DNA of 64,000 bases from Maritimibacter alkaliphilus HTCC2654 (GTDB taxonomy: Bacteria > Pseudomonadota > Alphaproteobacteria > Rhodobacterales > Rhodobacteraceae), in assembly GCF_000152805.1 (NCBI RefSeq), contig NZ_CH902578.1:1084992-1148991 (forward strand). The letters are read 5' to 3'. The notes under the pieces are model-generated. The model was not told the DNA's origin, did no database searches, and saw only the letters and a list, made by a program, of their open reading frames with translations. Positions within the stretch are counted from its first letter, which is position 1; each line of letters opens with the position of its first letter. Both the position numbers and the translations under genes were made by a program. Of the stretch, positions 54,787 to 63,448 are shown in pieces.

Positions 54787-57327
54787 ATGCCCGTTGTCGT
54801 CGTGGAAAGCCCTGCTAAGGCCAAGACAATCAACAAATATCTTGGTAGCGACTACACCGTGCTCGCCTCCTACGGGCACGTGCGTGACCTGCCGCCCAAG
54901 GACGGTTCGGTCATCCCCGACAACGATTTCGAGATGCTGTGGGAGGTCGGGAACGACAGCCGAAAGCATGTGAAGGCCATCGCCGACGCGCTCAAGGAAG
55001 ACAACAATCTGATCCTCGCGACCGACCCCGACCGCGAGGGGGAAGCGATTTCGTGGCACCTCGAGGAAGCCCTGCGCAAACGCAAGGCGATCAAGAAGGA
55101 CACGCCGGTCAGCCGCGTGGTGTTCAACGCGATCACCAAGTCCGCCGTGACCGAGGCGATGAAGAACCCGCGCGATGTCGATGGCGATCTGGTCGAGGCC
55201 TATCTGGCGCGGCGTGCGCTGGACTACCTCGTCGGATTCAACCTGTCGCCCGTCCTGTGGCGCAAGCTGCCGGGCGCACGTTCCGCGGGGCGGGTTCAGT
55301 CGGTTTGCCTGCGGCTCATCGTCGAGCGCGAGATGGAGATCGAAGCGTTCAACCCGCGCGAATACTGGTCGGTGAAGGCCCTGCTCCAGACCCCGCGCGG
55401 ACAGCAGTTCGAAGCGCGTCTGGTCAGCTACGCGGGCAAGAAGCTCGACCGTTACGACCTTGAAAACGAACAACAGGCCGGGCTTGCCGTCGCCGCCATC
55501 GAAGCGCGGGAGCTGAGCGTTCTGTCGGTCGAGGCCAAGCCTGCCTCCCGCAACCCGTCCGCGCCGTTCATGACCTCGACGCTGCAACAGGAAGCCAGCC
55601 GCAAGTTCGGCTTCGGCGCGCGTCAGACCATGTCGACCGCGCAACGACTGTATGAGGCGGGCTACATCACCTACATGCGGACCGACGGCATCGACATGGC
55701 GCCCGAGGCCGTGACCGCCGCGCGCGACGAGATCGCGACGCGGTACGGCAAGGATTACGTGCCGGCCGAGCCGCGCGTCTACAAGAACAAGGCCAAGAAC
55801 GCGCAGGAAGCGCACGAATGTATCCGCCCGACCGAGATGAGCCGCGATCCCTCGGCCAACGACATCGCGCGGCTGGAGCCCGACCAGCGCAAGCTTTACG
55901 ACCTGATCTGGAAGCGGACGATCGCCTGCCAGATGACCGGGGCGCGGCTTGAACGCACGGCTGTCGAAATCGGGTCGTCCGATGGTCAGGTCGGCCTGCG
56001 CGCGACCGGTCAGGTCGTGCTCTTCGACGGGTTCCTCAAGGTCTATGAAGAGGGCCGCGACGACGTGGTCATCGACGACGAGGATGACGCGAACCGCCTG
56101 CCCCAGATGACTGAGGGCGACGCGACCAAGAAGGACAGCGTCACGCCCGAACAGCATTTCACCCAGCCCCCGCCGCGCTATACCGAGGCGACGCTGGTCA
56201 AGAAGATGGAAGAGCTGGGCATCGGGCGACCGTCCACCTATGCCTCGATCGTCACGACGATTCAGGACCGCGAATATGTCCGCAAGGACAAGGGTCGCCT
56301 GATCCCCGAGGACAAGGGCCGCATCGTCACGATGTTCCTGCTGAACTTCTTCCGGCAATACGTGGGGTATGAGTTCACCGCCGATCTGGAAGAAGAACTC
56401 GACAAGGTGTCGGCGGGCGAGATCGAATACAAGAAACTGCTCGCCCGGTTCTGGCGCGATTTCTCGGCCGCCATCGCCGAGACGAGCGAACTGCGCATCT
56501 CGGAAGTGCTCGACAAACTCGACAAGGCCTTGGAAAAGCAGCTTTATCCGCCGCGCGAGGACGGGTCGGACCCGCGCAAATGCCCGCTGTGCGGCACGGG
56601 CGATCTGCATCTGAAAACCTCGCGCTCCGGCGGGTTCGTCGGCTGCTCGAACTACCCGGAATGCCGCTACACCCGGCCCATCGGCGGTGGCGAGGAAACG
56701 CAGGGCGACCGAATCCTGGGCGAAGATGAGAACGGCGAGGAAATCTCGCTCCGGTCCGGGCGGTTCGGCCCCTACGTCCAGCGCGGCGAGGTGAGCGAAG
56801 AGAACAAGAAGCCGGATCGCGCGAGCCTTCCGAAAGGCTGGTCCGCCGATGACATGGATCTGGAAAAGGCGCTGACGCTTCTGTCCCTGCCCCGTCTCAT
56901 CGGGCAGCACCCGGAAGGGGGCGAGATCAAGTCGAACTTCGGCCGGTTCGGCCCCTATGTCATGCACCAGCTCCCGGACGAGGCGAAGCCGGTTTACGCC
57001 AACCTCAAAGACCCGCAGGACGTGTTCGAGATCGGCATGAACCGCGCGGTCGAAATGCTGGCGGAGAAGCGGGCCAATCCCGGACGCGGGCGGCAAGCGG
57101 CCGCCAAGGCGCTGAAGGAGTTGGGGGAACACCCCGACGAGGGCGGGCCGGTGAACGTCATGGATGGGCGCTACGGCCCCTATGTGAAATGGGCCAAGGT
57201 CAACGCGACCCTGCCCAAGGACGTGAAGCCGGAAGACGTGACCATGGAAATGGCCGTGAATCTGATTGCCGAAAAGGCCGCCAAGGGCGGTAAAGGCAAG
57301 AAGAAGCCTGCCAAGAAAAAAGCCTGA
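54787..57327 (+). CDS. topA: DNA topoisomerase I
   Basis: 846 residues. The toprim domain starts at MPVVVVESPAKAKTI, with the acidic triad region ATDPDREGEAISWH. The nucleophile tyrosine is Y296 (YITYMRTDG). C-terminal parts are one CPLC/CSNYPEC zinc ribbon, topoisomerase repeats (GRFGPYVQ, GRFGPYVMH, GRYGPYVKW) and a lysine-rich tail. It relaxes negative supercoils. ATG 54787 is preferred over the TTG one codon upstream; GAGAGG lies before it. Confidence 0.97.
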   Translation: MPVVVVESPAKAKTINKYLGSDYTVLASYGHVRDLPPKDGSVIPDNDFEMLWEVGNDSRKHVKAIADALKEDNNLILATDPDREGEAISWHLEEALRKRKAIKKDTPVSRVVFNAITKSAVTEAMKNPRDVDGDLVEAYLARRALDYLVGFNLSPVLWRKLPGARSAGRVQSVCLRLIVEREMEIEAFNPREYWSVKALLQTPRGQQFEARLVSYAGKKLDRYDLENEQQAGLAVAAIEARELSVLSVEAKPASRNPSAPFMTSTLQQEASRKFGFGARQTMSTAQRLYEAGYITYMRTDGIDMAPEAVTAARDEIATRYGKDYVPAEPRVYKNKAKNAQEAHECIRPTEMSRDPSANDIARLEPDQRKLYDLIWKRTIACQMTGARLERTAVEIGSSDGQVGLRATGQVVLFDGFLKVYEEGRDDVVIDDEDDANRLPQMTEGDATKKDSVTPEQHFTQPPPRYTEATLVKKMEELGIGRPSTYASIVTTIQDREYVRKDKGRLIPEDKGRIVTMFLLNFFRQYVGYEFTADLEEELDKVSAGEIEYKKLLARFWRDFSAAIAETSELRISEVLDKLDKALEKQLYPPREDGSDPRKCPLCGTGDLHLKTSRSGGFVGCSNYPECRYTRPIGGGEETQGDRILGEDENGEEISLRSGRFGPYVQRGEVSEENKKPDRASLPKGWSADDMDLEKALTLLSLPRLIGQHPEGGEIKSNFGRFGPYVMHQLPDEAKPVYANLKDPQDVFEIGMNRAVEMLAEKRANPGRGRQAAAKALKELGEHPDEGGPVNVMDGRYGPYVKWAKVNATLPKDVKPEDVTMEMAVNLIAEKAAKGGKGKKKPAKKKA

Positions 57328-57330
57328 CGG

Positions 57331-59169
57331 TCAGAACAGCGGGCGGATCACGGGAATCGCGGCCAGCGTGCGTTCGAGCGGGGTGAGCGGCAGAGGCGCG
57401 TCGATCCGGCGCGCGCGCTGGCGATAGGTTTCGGCCAGTGCGCCAAGCCGGGCGGCCATCGCCCGGTCGAGGAAAATCAAACCGTTCTCGGTGTCCTGCC
57501 CGAAGCTGCGCGCATTCATGTTGACCGAAGACGACATGGCGAGCCGCCCGTCGATCACCAGAATCTTGGTGTGGATCATCCGTTCGGTCGGCACGTAGTC
57601 GTAGATCGCGAAGTCCCGGTAACGCCGGTTCATGTAATCCTTGGCCAGCGCGCGCGTCACCGGGGCCGAGGGCTCGGTCGAGTCTAGCCGCGCAATCAGC
57701 GTGACATCGACCCCACGGGCCTGCGCCCGCGCCAGCGCCGCATCGACCGCAGGCGGCGGATAGAGGAAGGGCGTCACGATCGTCACCTCGCGGCGGGCCG
57801 CGTCGATCATGCGGACGAAATCCACTTCCAGCGCGCGAGCGTCGGCCCAGGGCTGCGAGATGAAGTGACGCATCACACCGTCGGTCGGAACCGGCCCGAC
57901 CCGGCCGGGCTCCGAGGCGGGGCGAAGCACCTGACCGGGCGCGTCCCGCCGCCAAAGCTTGCCGAAATGGGCCGCGATCTGCCGCACGGTCGCATCTTCG
58001 CGGATCACGAGGTCGACATCCTCGAACGTGGCGAACCAGGCCAGCCCGTCGCGCCATTCGTCATCGTAGCTGCGAAGTTCCGGGTGATCCTCGATCTCGA
58101 ACGGTTCGGCGAAGAAGAACCCGTCATGCAGGTTGCGCCCGCCCATGATAAGGCGCGAGCGCCCCGGTTCGGACGACAGCGCGATCAGAAGCTTCACGTG
58201 GTTCGCCCGGTGAAAGGCCGCGAATTCGGTCGCGGGCGTGGCGATCCCGCGCGGTTGCCAGCGGTAATACTGGATCTGGACGTTCGGATAGCGCGCCGCC
58301 AGGGCGTTCCAGAAATCGCGATCCTTGCCGGTTTGCAGCGCGGCGGTCGCGAGGATGCGCACGGGCGTCCCGCGCGCGGCGTGCCATGTCATCGCCTGCT
58401 GAATGAGCGCGCCGCAGTAGTCGGCCCTGACGTGGAGCGAGGCGAGCACGATCAGGTCGAGCTTCGGTGCGTTCGAGAAATCGAGCCGGATGTCGGGATT
58501 GCCCTCGGCCAAGTGGGCGCAGCGCAACGTGGCACCGGTCAGCGCCTGCAAACGCGCGGCGAGGGCATCTATCGGCGTCTCGACGATCTCGACGGGTCCG
58601 GGGCGCAGGGCGCAGGTGCGCGACAGGGCGGTGTGGGCGTAGAACGCCTGTGCCAGCGGGTCGAGCGTGCCGGCCGGCGGCGAGACGCAGGCGCCGCGCG
58701 CCCGGTCCACGGCCGCGACGGACGGCGCGACGACCTCTGGACGGGTGAGCGTGACGGCATGATCCGCCCAAGTTACGCGGCAGGTCGTGACGCCGGAGGT
58801 CAGCTCAAGCCGCGCGGGCACTTGCCCTTTCGCCGGGACGGTCACGCGCTGATGCCCGCCCGGACGGACCCATTTTCGTCCCTCGGGGCCGTTGACGACC
58901 ACAGGCGCATCGCAGGTCACGCGGGCGGCCTGATCGCGATAGGTCGTGGACTGCAACGTCACGCGCGCCGTCTGCCAAGCTCCGGTCGGCAGGTCGAACC
59001 GCGCGTCCGCCTGCTCCGGCCCGGTGGGCGCAAGAAAGATCGCACCGTCCACCCGGCGACCGTCGGCGGTTTGCCGATCCGGCAGGTTCGAGGTGCAGGC
59101 CGCAAGCAGGACAAGGCCCAGCGCCGTGACGGCAGCCCATCCCGCCCGCTTGCGCGCAGTCCCCCACAT
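57331..59169 (-). CDS. Phospholipase D-like lipoprotein (cardiolipin synthase family)
   Basis: 612 residues. The signal VTALGLVLLAAC is a lipoprotein box, with the cysteine near residue 27, so it is predicted to be lipid-anchored in the periplasm. The C-terminal half has two PLD units. The second is intact (HTKILVID, then SSSVNMNARS). The first reads HVKLLIAL, so the usual aspartate of HxKxxxxD is leucine. Start 59169 has GGAGG at a good distance. It is convergent with topA (3-nt gap). A phospholipid transferase or hydrolase role is likely; substrate unknown. Confidence 0.82.
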   Translation of the reverse strand: MWGTARKRAGWAAVTALGLVLLAACTSNLPDRQTADGRRVDGAIFLAPTGPEQADARFDLPTGAWQTARVTLQSTTYRDQAARVTCDAPVVVNGPEGRKWVRPGGHQRVTVPAKGQVPARLELTSGVTTCRVTWADHAVTLTRPEVVAPSVAAVDRARGACVSPPAGTLDPLAQAFYAHTALSRTCALRPGPVEIVETPIDALAARLQALTGATLRCAHLAEGNPDIRLDFSNAPKLDLIVLASLHVRADYCGALIQQAMTWHAARGTPVRILATAALQTGKDRDFWNALAARYPNVQIQYYRWQPRGIATPATEFAAFHRANHVKLLIALSSEPGRSRLIMGGRNLHDGFFFAEPFEIEDHPELRSYDDEWRDGLAWFATFEDVDLVIREDATVRQIAAHFGKLWRRDAPGQVLRPASEPGRVGPVPTDGVMRHFISQPWADARALEVDFVRMIDAARREVTIVTPFLYPPPAVDAALARAQARGVDVTLIARLDSTEPSAPVTRALAKDYMNRRYRDFAIYDYVPTERMIHTKILVIDGRLAMSSSVNMNARSFGQDTENGLIFLDRAMAARLGALAETYRQRARRIDAPLPLTPLERTLAAIPVIRPLF

Positions 59170-59257
59170 TCCCCGACCTCCGAACATCAAACGCCCCGAT
59201 GCTAGCGGGCAGCGGGGCGTCCAACAATACGGCGCGGGCGCGCAGGTTACCGGCGCA

Positions 59258-59956
59258 TCACTCCGCTTCGCCGATGGTGAGCGCGATGGGGGCCAGCCCG
59301 TCGATCCCGCCCGTGATCCGGTCGCCCGCAACCACCGGGCCGACGCCCGCGGGCGTGCCAGTCATGATGACGTCGCCGGGCGCGAGGTGGTAGAATTTGG
59401 ACAGGTCCATCACCACCTCGACGCAGCTATGGATCAGATCGGCAAGTGTCGCGTCCTGCCTGACCTCGCCATTCACCTCAAGATGGATGCGTTGCGGGCC
59501 AAGTTCGCCCATCTCGGCGGCGGGTGTGAGTTCGGCGAAGACCGCCGTGCCCTCGACATCCTTGCCCAGATCCCAGGGGCGCTGCTTTTCCCGCGCGACG
59601 AGTTGCAGGTCGCGCCGCGTCATGTCTAGCGCGCATCCATAGGCATGGATCGCCGCGGCGGCCTCTTCGCGAGAAGCGCGGAACACCGGCTTGCCGATGG
59701 TGAGCGCCAGTTCCATCTCGTAATGGAAGTTCTCGGTCCCCGGCGGATAGGGCAGCGTCGATCCGGTGTGGAGCGTATGCTGCGGGTTCTTGGTGAAGTA
59801 GAACGGCGCTTCGCGGTCCACTTCCACCCCCATCTCGGCGGCATGGGCGGCATAGTTGCGGCCGACGCAGAAAATGCGGACGACCGGATATCCGGCGGCC
59901 TCGCCCTTGACCGGAATCGACGGTGTTGCCGGGGGTTCGAACAGGTAGGTGGTCAT
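59258..59956 (-). CDS. Fumarylacetoacetate hydrolase family protein, probable fumarylpyruvate hydrolase
   Basis: 232 residues. The FAH fold is shown by FCVGRNYAAHAAEMG at the start, EMELALTIGKP and VIMTGTPAGVGPV. Next to a gentisate dioxygenase the likely job is hydrolysis of fumarylpyruvate (or maleylpyruvate) to pyruvate and fumarate (or maleate). The ATG overlaps the dioxygenase stop by 4 nt, which fixes the start. Confidence 0.88.
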   Translation of the reverse strand: MTTYLFEPPATPSIPVKGEAAGYPVVRIFCVGRNYAAHAAEMGVEVDREAPFYFTKNPQHTLHTGSTLPYPPGTENFHYEMELALTIGKPVFRASREEAAAAIHAYGCALDMTRRDLQLVAREKQRPWDLGKDVEGTAVFAELTPAAEMGELGPQRIHLEVNGEVRQDATLADLIHSCVEVVMDLSKFYHLAPGDVIMTGTPAGVGPVVAGDRITGGIDGLAPIALTIGEAE

Positions 59957-60987
59957 CTCGCGCGTTCCTCGTAATATCCCAGTTTTTCCTGAAGCGGGCG
60001 GTCGTGGACACGGACCATGAACGTCTCGTCCGCCGCGCTGAAACTCATGTTCGCAAAGACCGGGGCCGTGAACGTATCTTTCGGCCCGTAGGTCAGGGTT
60101 TCGCCGTTGATCGTGACGTGGCCCGACCCCTTGATGACGTGAAAGGCCGCAGACGACGACTTCAGCACGGGTTCCAGCGTATCGCGCGCGCCGATCATCA
60201 TGGCGGTGAACCCCATCGTGGGCAGAACCGCCTCGCCGGTTTCCGGGTTCACGTAATCCAGCTCGATCGGTCCGTCGGTATAGGCCGCCATCTGACGCAG
60301 CGCCTGTTCGGTGCGCCCCCACGGATAGCGCATCATCGGATACTTGCGCGCGCTCTCGCCGGGACGGCGCACGGGGGCAAGGCCCGAGGACAGGTATTCC
60401 ACCTGACTGGCATCGGGCCGGTTGCGCTGGGATTGAAGCGGGCCCTCTTCGGCGTAAGACCCTTCCAGATAGACGAACAGCGGCAGGTCGAGCGCGTCGA
60501 GCCAGACCACGGGTTCGCTCCCCTCATGCCCGTGATCGTGCCATTCACCGCCGGGGGTCAGGACCAGATCGCCCTCCTCCATCGGGAGCTTTTCGCCATC
60601 GACCACGGTGAAGCCCCCCTTTCCCTCGACCACGATGCGCACCGCGGACGGGGTGTGAACATGGGCCGGCGCGGTTTCGCCGGGCAGAAGCAACTGAAGC
60701 CCGAGGTAGATCGAGGCCGTCGCTTGCATCGCCCCCGCCCCGCGCCCCGGATCGGACAGGACGAGCACCCGACGTTCGGCCTTTTCGACCGGGGTCAGGT
60801 CGCCCGCCTGGATCAGGAGCGGGCGGATCGCGTCGTAATTCCAGTATCCGGGTTTCGTGACTGGGTTCGGCGCCCCATGCGGGAGCACGTTGCGCATCAT
60901 CGGCCAGAGCGGCGCGACCCCCGCCTCGGTCATCGCGGCGCGGCACTCTTCGGGCAGGTCTTCGAGCGTTCCAAGCTGTTGCGACAT
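59953..60987 (-). CDS. Gentisate 1,2-dioxygenase
   Basis: 344 residues, a two-cupin iron(II) dioxygenase. The first cupin has AHVHTPSAVR with H109 and H111, and H150 (GGEWHDHGH) is the probable third ligand. It cleaves gentisate to maleylpyruvate. ATG 60987 follows GGGAGGATATC; a longer in-frame reading would cross the promoter. First gene of a two-gene operon divergent from a marR gene. Often named gtdA, sdgD or nagI. Confidence 0.92.
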   Translation of the reverse strand: MSQQLGTLEDLPEECRAAMTEAGVAPLWPMMRNVLPHGAPNPVTKPGYWNYDAIRPLLIQAGDLTPVEKAERRVLVLSDPGRGAGAMQATASIYLGLQLLLPGETAPAHVHTPSAVRIVVEGKGGFTVVDGEKLPMEEGDLVLTPGGEWHDHGHEGSEPVVWLDALDLPLFVYLEGSYAEEGPLQSQRNRPDASQVEYLSSGLAPVRRPGESARKYPMMRYPWGRTEQALRQMAAYTDGPIELDYVNPETGEAVLPTMGFTAMMIGARDTLEPVLKSSSAAFHVIKGSGHVTINGETLTYGPKDTFTAPVFANMSFSAADETFMVRVHDRPLQEKLGYYEERAR

Positions 60988-61020
60988 GATATCCTCCCTG
61001 ATCCATGCTTCGCTGTAGTT

Positions 61021-61049
61021 CGTATACGTATCATTAGTATACTTGTCAA
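61021..61049 (-). promoter_or_regulatory. Gentisate operon promoter with overlapping palindromic operators
   Basis: On the minus strand TTGACA (61044-61049), 17 nt, TATACG (61021-61026) forms a near-consensus sigma-70 promoter. Two 8-bp palindromes overlap it: CGTATACG (61021-61028) over this -10 and AGTATACT (61036-61043) over a TATACT that could be the -10 of the divergent marR gene. Their centres are 15 nt apart. The MarR protein encoded next to it is the probable ligand. Confidence 0.7.
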
Positions 61050-61078
61050 ATGATGCATCGGGGTTTAGCGTTTCGGCC

Positions 61079-61540
61079 ATGAGCGAACCGAACCCCATCT
61101 TTTTCGACATGCCGGGTCACCTGATCCGACGCCTGAACCAGATCGCGACGGGGCTGTTTCGCGAGCATATGGCGGAGATCGGGCTGGATGTGACCCCGGT
61201 CCAGTTCGCGGTTCTGGCGGCCCTCTCGGATGCCCCCGACATAGATCAGGCGACGCTCGCGACGACGGTCGCCTATGACAAGGTCACCATCGGCGGCGTC
61301 ATTGACCGGCTGGTCGCCAAGGGGCTGGTGGATCGCCGGCCGTCGACCACCGACCGGCGGGCCAAGGCATTGCGGCTGACCCAGAACGGCGTGGTCATGC
61401 TCGACCGGTTGCGCCCGCAGGTCCGCGTGCTTCAGGACGAAATCCTGACGGGCCTGTCCGTGGACGAGGCGGAAACGCTGGTGCGGCTTTTGAAAAAGGC
61501 ATCGATGGCGCGCGATGAGGTGGGTCGCGAAACGGCCTAG
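61079..61540 (+). CDS. MarR-family transcriptional regulator
   Basis: 153 residues. The winged helix is at about 50-105: IDQATLATTVAYDKVTIGGV, GLVDRRPSTTDRRAKALRLT with the conserved DxR wing. Divergent from the gentisate dioxygenase operon with 91 nt between starts, so it very likely represses that operon and itself, with gentisate or its precursor as inducer. The ribosome site is weak; the start follows family length. Confidence 0.9.
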   Translation: MSEPNPIFFDMPGHLIRRLNQIATGLFREHMAEIGLDVTPVQFAVLAALSDAPDIDQATLATTVAYDKVTIGGVIDRLVAKGLVDRRPSTTDRRAKALRLTQNGVVMLDRLRPQVRVLQDEILTGLSVDEAETLVRLLKKASMARDEVGRETA

Positions 61541-61597
61541 GTTTACCCGCACCGCGTGTGCCGTGTAGACAGACCGAAGCCTGCCCCGGAGCCCGCG

Positions 61598-63445
61598 ATG
61601 AAAGCCTCGATCTATATGGCCTTTCACACTCCCTCGCCCGTCGTGGCGAGTGCTTCGATCATTCCGATCCATGTGGGGCGTGCGGTGGCGGATGCCCCTC
61701 TCGACGGGATGATCGGGGACGAAACCGGCGCCACGCTGTCGCCCTATAACGGCGCATACAGCGAATTGACGGCGCTCTACTGGGCCTGGAAAAACGACAC
61801 GGATGCCACGCATGTGGGCCTGATGCACTACCGGCGGCTTCTGGATTTCAGTGGCACCCACCCTTCCCCCGCCGCCGAGGTCTGGCCCGAGGCCGTCCGG
61901 TTGGACGACTACGCCGCGGCGACCGAAACGTGGCTTCAGCGCAACGCCGAGATCGACCTCGTGCTGCCCGTCGCGCACCGGATGCCGATGACGGTGGATG
62001 AGAACTACGCCGATCAACACGACCCGCGCGATCTGGATTTCGTCGAGGCGCGCATGGCGCGGGTGTCGCCCGCCTATCTGGAGGATTTTCGCGCCGTCCG
62101 GGCCGGGCGCGAGCTGTTGCTGGCCAACGTCTTTCTGGCGCGGCGCGAGATTGTCGACGGCTATTGCTGCTGGGCCTTCGACCTGCTCGAAGCCTTGCGG
62201 ACCACCGACATTCCGCGCCCCCATGTCAGCCCCTACAATGCCCGCTACCTCGGCTTCGTGGCGGAGCGGCTTTTCACTACGTTCATGCGCAAATACCTGC
62301 GCGACCACCCCGAGACGCGGGTCGAGCGGGTCAACATCCTGAACCTTGGCCGGTCGCTCGTCGTTCCTTTCGCACGGGGCGCGCGCTTCAATGACGGTGC
62401 GGTCAACGTGGCCTTCACCTCGGACCGGCCCTACCTGCCCCAGACTGCGGCGATGGTGGCCTCGCTCATCGAACATGCGGCGCCGGACCGGGAATATAAC
62501 CTTTTCTATCTGCACGAGAATATCGGTGACCGGGATCTCGACCTACTCAGGTCCCTCGCGGTCGCACATGGCAATATCACGCTGCATACGATCAACGTGG
62601 GGACCGCGTTTTCACGGGAATATCGCGCCCGCCATCATACGCCGAGCAACGCGACCTACAACAGGTTCCTGCTCTTCGACCTGCTGCCCGACGTGGAGCG
62701 GCTCGTCTATCTCGACGTCGATCTCGTGCTGTGTGGCGATGTTGCGGAGCTGTTCGACACCGACATGAACGACGCGCCGCTGGCCGCCGTGACCGATGCG
62801 CTGATGACGCGGGTTCTGGCCACGCGGGTGCGCACGCGCGACCCGGAGGTGCCGGACCTGTATGCCTACCTCTCGGACGATCTGGGGCTGAGCGACGACC
62901 AGATTTCCCGGTATTTCAATGCGGGCGTCATGGTGATGAACTTCGCTGCGATGGACGTGGCGAAGGTGGGGCGAGAACTGCGTGAGATGGTCGCGGGAAA
63001 CCGCTACTTCTTTCGCGATCAGGACATTCTGAATGTCTATTTCCGTGATCGGTTCGTCACGCTGCCTTCGCGGTTCAACGTCCACAACTCTGACCGTGGC
63101 GCATATGACAACGTGCCGGTGCCGATCCGCAACGATGCGCTCGCCGCCAAGGCCGACCCGTTCATCGTTCATTTCGCCGCCGCGCATCAGAAGCCCTGGC
63201 GCGAACCGGATGTCGAATTCGCGGGCCTGTTCTGGTCGACGCTCGCCCGGACTCCGTTCTGGTTTGAGGTGTTGGAGGCGACACGACGCCATCGAAGCCT
63301 GCGCGCGCGCCTGTCGCGGCCCGATACCTGGAAACACGGCGTGGTCATCGCCGGACGGCGGTTGGGGCGGCGGTTTCCGGCGCTGACACCGTGGCTTTTG
63401 CGCATCTACCGCTGGGCGCTCGGTCGGTTTCACTGGATCAACTAG
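61598..63445 (+). CDS. Two-domain glycosyltransferase: DUF4422 fused to GT8
   Basis: 615 residues. About 1-235 match DUF4422 (LSPYNGAYSELTALYWAWKN, GLMHYRRLL). About 260-545 match glycosyltransferase family 8: FTSDRPYLPQTAAMVASL, the metal motif D373-V-D375 (LVYLDVDLVL), YFNAGVMVMNF and IVHFAAAHQKPW. It would transfer a hexose to a surface polysaccharide or glycan. Start 61598 has CGGAG before it. A sulfotransferase-like gene follows after 3 nt. Confidence 0.88.
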   Translation: MKASIYMAFHTPSPVVASASIIPIHVGRAVADAPLDGMIGDETGATLSPYNGAYSELTALYWAWKNDTDATHVGLMHYRRLLDFSGTHPSPAAEVWPEAVRLDDYAAATETWLQRNAEIDLVLPVAHRMPMTVDENYADQHDPRDLDFVEARMARVSPAYLEDFRAVRAGRELLLANVFLARREIVDGYCCWAFDLLEALRTTDIPRPHVSPYNARYLGFVAERLFTTFMRKYLRDHPETRVERVNILNLGRSLVVPFARGARFNDGAVNVAFTSDRPYLPQTAAMVASLIEHAAPDREYNLFYLHENIGDRDLDLLRSLAVAHGNITLHTINVGTAFSREYRARHHTPSNATYNRFLLFDLLPDVERLVYLDVDLVLCGDVAELFDTDMNDAPLAAVTDALMTRVLATRVRTRDPEVPDLYAYLSDDLGLSDDQISRYFNAGVMVMNFAAMDVAKVGRELREMVAGNRYFFRDQDILNVYFRDRFVTLPSRFNVHNSDRGAYDNVPVPIRNDALAAKADPFIVHFAAAHQKPWREPDVEFAGLFWSTLARTPFWFEVLEATRRHRSLRARLSRPDTWKHGVVIAGRRLGRRFPALTPWLLRIYRWALGRFHWIN

Positions 63446-63448
63446 CCC

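Noticed and set aside
54694-57132. Minus-strand open frame of 812 codons
   Set aside because: Antisense to topA; no recognisable domain.
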